Origin: Ascidia mentula
Lineage: Eukaryota > Chordata > Ascidiacea > Phlebobranchia > Ascidiidae
Direction: 5' to 3'
Length of the DNA stretch: 64,000 nucleotides
NCBI GenBank assembly: GCA_947561715.1
Contig: OX387204.1
Coordinates: 12,467,001-12,531,000 of the forward strand
Part shown: positions 60,545-64,000 of the stretch, piece by piece
Numbering within the stretch: position 1 is the first letter of the stretch
Layout: every line of letters starts with the position of its first letter
The notes under the pieces: model-generated
Seen by the model: only the letters and a program-made list of their open reading frames with translations
Told to the model about the DNA's origin: nothing
Databases searched by the model: none
Program-made: the position numbers and the translations under genes

Positions 60545-62238
60545 TCAATTCAGTTTATTTTTATCCTTATCCGGTACAATACAAAACTGCACAGTAAACA
60601 CAACAAATGGACCAGTTTGGATAAAGACGAGGGGACGGTAAAAAACGCAATTGGTTATCTGAAACCGCCTCTGGGTTGTGTCGATTTTGCAAAGATTTTA
60701 GGCTGTTTTACGCAGTGCATTTGACGAAACAAAAGAAAAAGACAATCAACAATCACTGTGCATGTAACAAGTCAAGAATAAGTACAATAATAGCAAGAAT
60801 TGGTTTGTTTGTTTTTTGTGGCGTACGATTGTATTTTGGTGAATCGTTGTGAATTTGAATTTGACTAGTGCATGCACACACGAGGAGAGCAATTTTGTCG
60901 GCGGCGAAGTATTGTTATGATTTTGTGCTAAATTGCGCCCTATCGCATCAAAACATTCCTGGGGATGTTGACATCGCACACGTGGTCATATAGCTTTTTT
61001 GCCTAGTTGAGTGAACACACGTAGGAGATAATATTGATGGTTGGTTTGACATCGTGTTATGTGGGTGTTTGCTAATGGGGTAAGGAGTCCTTGACGGCTG
61101 CGGGTAGACGATTGTTTTTGTATTTGTAAGCAAATTTACCAAGTTGCAGCTTGTGCAATAGATTGACGGGAAAAATTTGGGCTCTAACATACAGTTGAAA
61201 GGTGTGGGTGCGAAAGGGACTGTTTGTTATTATGCGAAGTTCTATATTTTGCAGGACCACTACTTGATGTAGCAATGATGGGCAAACAAAACCGCACCCC
61301 AAAAGGCCTTAGGAAAATTGTGAGTGAACAAGTGCATGATGCACTGTTCGTAATGTGCACTGCCCAATGAGGTGCTTTAGCTTGTAAAGAATTGCAACAC
61401 TTTTGCAATTTTTTGCAGAATGAGTTGACATGTGGGGCCCATAACAGTGTATCGTCAATATGTACCCCAAGGTACTTCGTGGTCTTAACTTGCTTGAGTG
61501 TGGTGTCATTAATCTTAAATGCAAAGTTGTTTGTCTTTTTGCTGTTTGCGAAGAGCATGAATGTGTTTTTTTGCAGGTAACTGTTAGTTTGTTGGAAATG
61601 AACAATGTATTAACCTTATCAAGTTCGATATTTGCAGCCTTTTCTAAATCTCTTACATTTTTGCATGACATGATCAGACATGTATCATCTGCGAATAATC
61701 TTGTGCAGAATGAAGAGGCGCAAGGCGAATCATTTACATAAATGAGAAACAGAAGGGGTCCTAGAGGAGATCCCTGGGGAACGCCGCATTCCACGTCACA
61801 GACATTGGAGTGGAAATTGTAAATTTTAGTGTATTGTTGCCTGCCAGTAAGTTCGTTTTCAAAGAAGCTTTTAATTTTACCCTGGAATCCGTAAAACTCT
61901 AATTTTTGCAGAATGATTTTGTGGTTGACGGTATCAAATGCCTTTGATAAATCCAGGAAAATTGCACATGATTTTTCTTTTTGATCTGTGGAATTGGCTA
62001 CATGATCACAAATTTGTGCCACTGTCAAATCAGTGGAATAGCCAGGCCTAAATCCATTTTGAAATTTGGTCAGTAAGTAGTCGGTTACTCTTTCGTGTAT
62101 AATTATTTCAAAAATTTTGGCAAAATCTGGTATTAGCGATATCGGTCTGTAGTTGTTGACATTTTTTTGATCTCCTTCCTTGAACAATGGCGATATTTGT
62201 GTAACGAATTTTCTTTCCTTCACGTTACCTTTCACTTT
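60545..62238 (-). mobile_element. Truncated LINE (non-LTR retrotransposon) with reverse transcriptase
   Basis: The frame 62235-61309 encodes the core of a LINE reverse transcriptase: NYRPISLIP, FRPGYSTDLTV, IFLDLSKAFDTVNH (motif A), CGVPQGSPLGPLLFLIY (motif B) and LFADDTCLI (motif C with catalytic Asp pair), then the NKLTV motif. A frameshift near 61550 moves the continuation (VKTTKYLGVHIDDTLLW) into the frame 61558-61184. The 3' region down to about 60780 is broken further among frames. The family looks like the CR1/L2/Jockey group by motif style. The 5' part is cut off at 62238 by the LTR element. The 3' end is placed at about 60545 by the TTTATTTTTATCCTTATCC stretch and is approximate. The element is not active as seen. 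Confidence 0.85.
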
Positions 62239-62832
62239 TGTTAGTTATTGTATGTATTTCATTGTTTTCACCTTTCTTGCTGGCACCTTGTAATTTCACT
62301 GTTTTCTTTCGTTGTTACCACTTATTTATTATATTGTTTTACCCACGTATATCGCTTTTAAGTCTCTCACTTCACTTTCACCACACTATTTTATTACTTT
62401 CGTCTCCCCTCTCCTATTATTTTACGCTCCGCTTATGCCCCGGATGTGCCGCGTGTCGAGAAGGCGCATCCTGATTGGTTGGTGATTGTGTTGTAGCGAA
62501 GGATTTCCCTAAATCTAGCGAGTCTTCTTCTGGGCGTCGTGTAGTTAGCATCTCTTTTACGGTGTTGTGGATTATTGAGATCTTGGCCAGTGGCATTTTG
62601 TACTGTTTTTATTCGTTTTATAGTTGATCACGACGTCCAATAAGTTAAATCAGCCTGGGTTACTTTGGCTTTGTGGTGAGCCGTTATTGCAGGGTTCTGG
62701 GCAGTATCAGAATTAGGGAGGCAGTTTTGTGCAAAGTACCGAATTAGGTAGAAGGGTTAATTGGGGGATAACATCGCCACCCAAAAACATCTAACCGCTT
62801 AATTGCAAAGCTACCGAAATAATTCCGTAACA
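62239..62832 (+). repeat. 5' LTR of the Ty3/gypsy-like element
   Basis: 594 bp, beginning TGTTAG and ending GTAACA, so the ends form the TGTTA...TAACA inverted repeat usual for LTRs. The LINE frame breaks off exactly at its left end. A target-site duplication cannot be checked because the right end lies outside. Confidence 0.8.
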
Positions 62833-62835
62833 ACT

Positions 62836-62852
62836 TGGCGAGCACGCCAGGA
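62836..62852 (+). other. tRNA primer-binding site
   Basis: TGGCGAGCACGCCAGGA, three bases after the LTR. It is complementary to a CCA-ended tRNA 3' terminus and closest, from memory, to a tRNA-Arg acceptor arm with two differences. Minus-strand DNA synthesis would start here. Confidence 0.7.
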
Positions 62853-62942
62853 CCCTGTCACCACACCCGGCTGGTTTTACTGGGAAGACTCCCTACGTGT
62901 ATTTTGGTTTTATGATATTTTGAAGGTTGGTTTTTCTTAACA

Positions 62943-64000
62943 ATGGCTTTTAATGTTTTAATGCAACCTCCGCCTTTACGGCCGGGAGCTGACCTAGGAC
63001 AGTATTTTAATGTATTTGAGTCCTATTGTACGAGCGTCGAGGCCTCAGAAGAAATGAAACGACACCTGTTCCTGGCAAGTATTGACAACGACTTGAAATG
63101 GACAATACAAGAAAAAGACGAAAACTTGTTCGAGGTTTCCTACAAGGACCTCAAAGAACGCGCATTGCGCCAAAGGGCTGCTGGTCAACACGCAGAGCGT
63201 CAACGCGCCGAGCTGATAAGGCGCGTGCAATTACCTGGCGAATCAGCACGTGAATTTGTTTACGCCCTACAGACACTGGGAGATGGTGCCTACAGCAACT
63301 CCGCTGACGCGGCCCTTAAAAATGAGGTTCTGTACGTTACCTTACTGCAAGGCTTGCCAGACCGGCGCCTCGCGGACACTATCCCGAATACCATCAAATA
63401 TGAGCGATCATTCAGAGCCGCAGCTCAAGTCGTTGTCAATACACAAACACCGAGCTTTGTCCAAGTCGCTGCAGTGAACACAAGAGCATCAGAGATGGAA
63501 TTAGTACTAAAAAAGTTAGAAGACATGGAGAAACCGTCCAAGGAAAAGAACACACAACTCGAGGACACCTTAGCGGCGTTACAAGCTCAAGTGGATGCCA
63601 TAAAGCGCGAACGACCACAATACAACAACGTGCGAGCACGGACTTGCTACGGTTGCGGTGGACTGGGCCATATGCGGCGCGACTGCCCGCATACGGGTAT
63701 GCGCACAAAGGACGTCGACACGAGACGTCAAAACATACCATCTACACCTGCGTTTTCCAGATCGATTCGTCGCGCACCGGAGATAAAATGTCACTTCGAC
63801 CAAAAACGTATAACTCGAGATGCACCCAAATGTTTGGCGCCAAAGTCGGTACAAAAACCCGCTACACCCGCTGCGCCGTTGCGGTTTGTCAACTTACTGG
63901 TCGGCCGGACGAGGATGTGTGCGTTGTTGGACACCGGGTCCAGTGTCTGCTTGATTAACACCCTAAAATGGCATTCCTTAAGCGCCGAGCATCACGACCG
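62943..64000 (+). CDS. gag-protease region of the LTR element (fossil element part)
   Basis: The frame starts at ATG 62943 and remains open at the window edge. The first two thirds look like a gag capsid region (RAELIRRVQLPGESAREFVY), followed by a coiled-coil-like stretch, one CCHC zinc knuckle (CYGCGGLGHMRRDC, about 63645-63690) and an aspartic protease start (LLDTGSS near 63927). Gag and protease share one frame. Reverse transcriptase is expected outside the window. Confidence 0.85.
   Translation, partial: MAFNVLMQPPPLRPGADLGQYFNVFESYCTSVEASEEMKRHLFLASIDNDLKWTIQEKDENLFEVSYKDLKERALRQRAAGQHAERQRAELIRRVQLPGESAREFVYALQTLGDGAYSNSADAALKNEVLYVTLLQGLPDRRLADTIPNTIKYERSFRAAAQVVVNTQTPSFVQVAAVNTRASEMELVLKKLEDMEKPSKEKNTQLEDTLAALQAQVDAIKRERPQYNNVRARTCYGCGGLGHMRRDCPHTGMRTKDVDTRRQNIPSTPAFSRSIRRAPEIKCHFDQKRITRDAPKCLAPKSVQKPATPAAPLRFVNLLVGRTRMCALLDTGSSVCLINTLKWHSLSAEHHD

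Larger units (their letters stand above)
62239..64000 (+). mobile_element. LTR retrotransposon, 5' part (Ty3/gypsy-like), cut by window edge
   Basis: Visible parts in order: 5' LTR (62239-62832), primer-binding site (62836-62852), leader, and gag running into protease (62943 on). It is inserted into the LINE. The family call rests on the CCHC knuckle, the DTGS protease and the tRNA-type primer site; without reverse transcriptase or integrase it stays provisional. The visible coding part reads open, so it may be young, but the 3' half and second LTR are outside the window and its state cannot be judged. Confidence 0.85.

Overview
The window is animal genomic DNA: AT-rich, with genes split by GT-AG introns and families found in animals (NPC1, SERINC, a FERM-PDZ tyrosine phosphatase, and extracellular EGF/fibronectin-III proteins). 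Short introns, moderate spacers and dense tandem duplication would fit an invertebrate deuterostome such as an ascidian, but the species cannot be fixed from this sequence. Every host gene found lies on the minus strand. Exon limits come from splice consensus and reading phase read by eye, not from transcripts.

Left part (1-20260). An NPC1 gene starts at 1833 and runs off the left edge. Just upstream of it lies a second, compact NPC1-derived gene (5698-3942). It joins a near-copy of the NPC1 signal-peptide exon directly to the exons of the middle luminal domain and stops before the next membrane helix, so it predicts a soluble 269-residue domain. The spacer 5699-9703 holds a well-formed hammerhead ribozyme (7492-7551, plus strand). 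A complete 12-exon SERINC gene follows (15220-9704), then an intronless 1015-codon PTPN3/PTPN4-type phosphatase (19532-16485).

Middle and right part (20261-about 60240). This is a tandem array of six units of about 6-7 kb and a remnant of a seventh. Each unit carries one copy, called A to F here, of a gene I do not recognise. The intact product is a signal peptide, then three rounds of EGF module, small Cys-rich module and FN3 domain, then a Thr/Ser/Pro stalk and a hydrophobic C-tail that looks like a GPI-anchor signal (about 602-665 residues, 13 exons, all introns phase 1). Copies A, C, D, E and F have complete exon sets; B has lost its signal-peptide and first EGF exons. Fixed offsets of 12,298 and 6,742 bp between near-identical segments show recent block duplication, unequal exchange or conversion. 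F is the most diverged and has an expanded 36-bp mucin-type repeat. A 0.98-kb non-autonomous DNA transposon sits in the first unit.

Right edge (about 60545-64000). A truncated, frame-damaged LINE on the minus strand is interrupted by a plus-strand LTR retrotransposon, of which the 5' LTR, primer-binding site and gag-protease start are visible before the window ends.

The strongest candidates for something undescribed are the GPI-type EGF/FN3 surface-protein array, the free-standing NPC1 middle luminal domain, and the hammerhead ribozyme.
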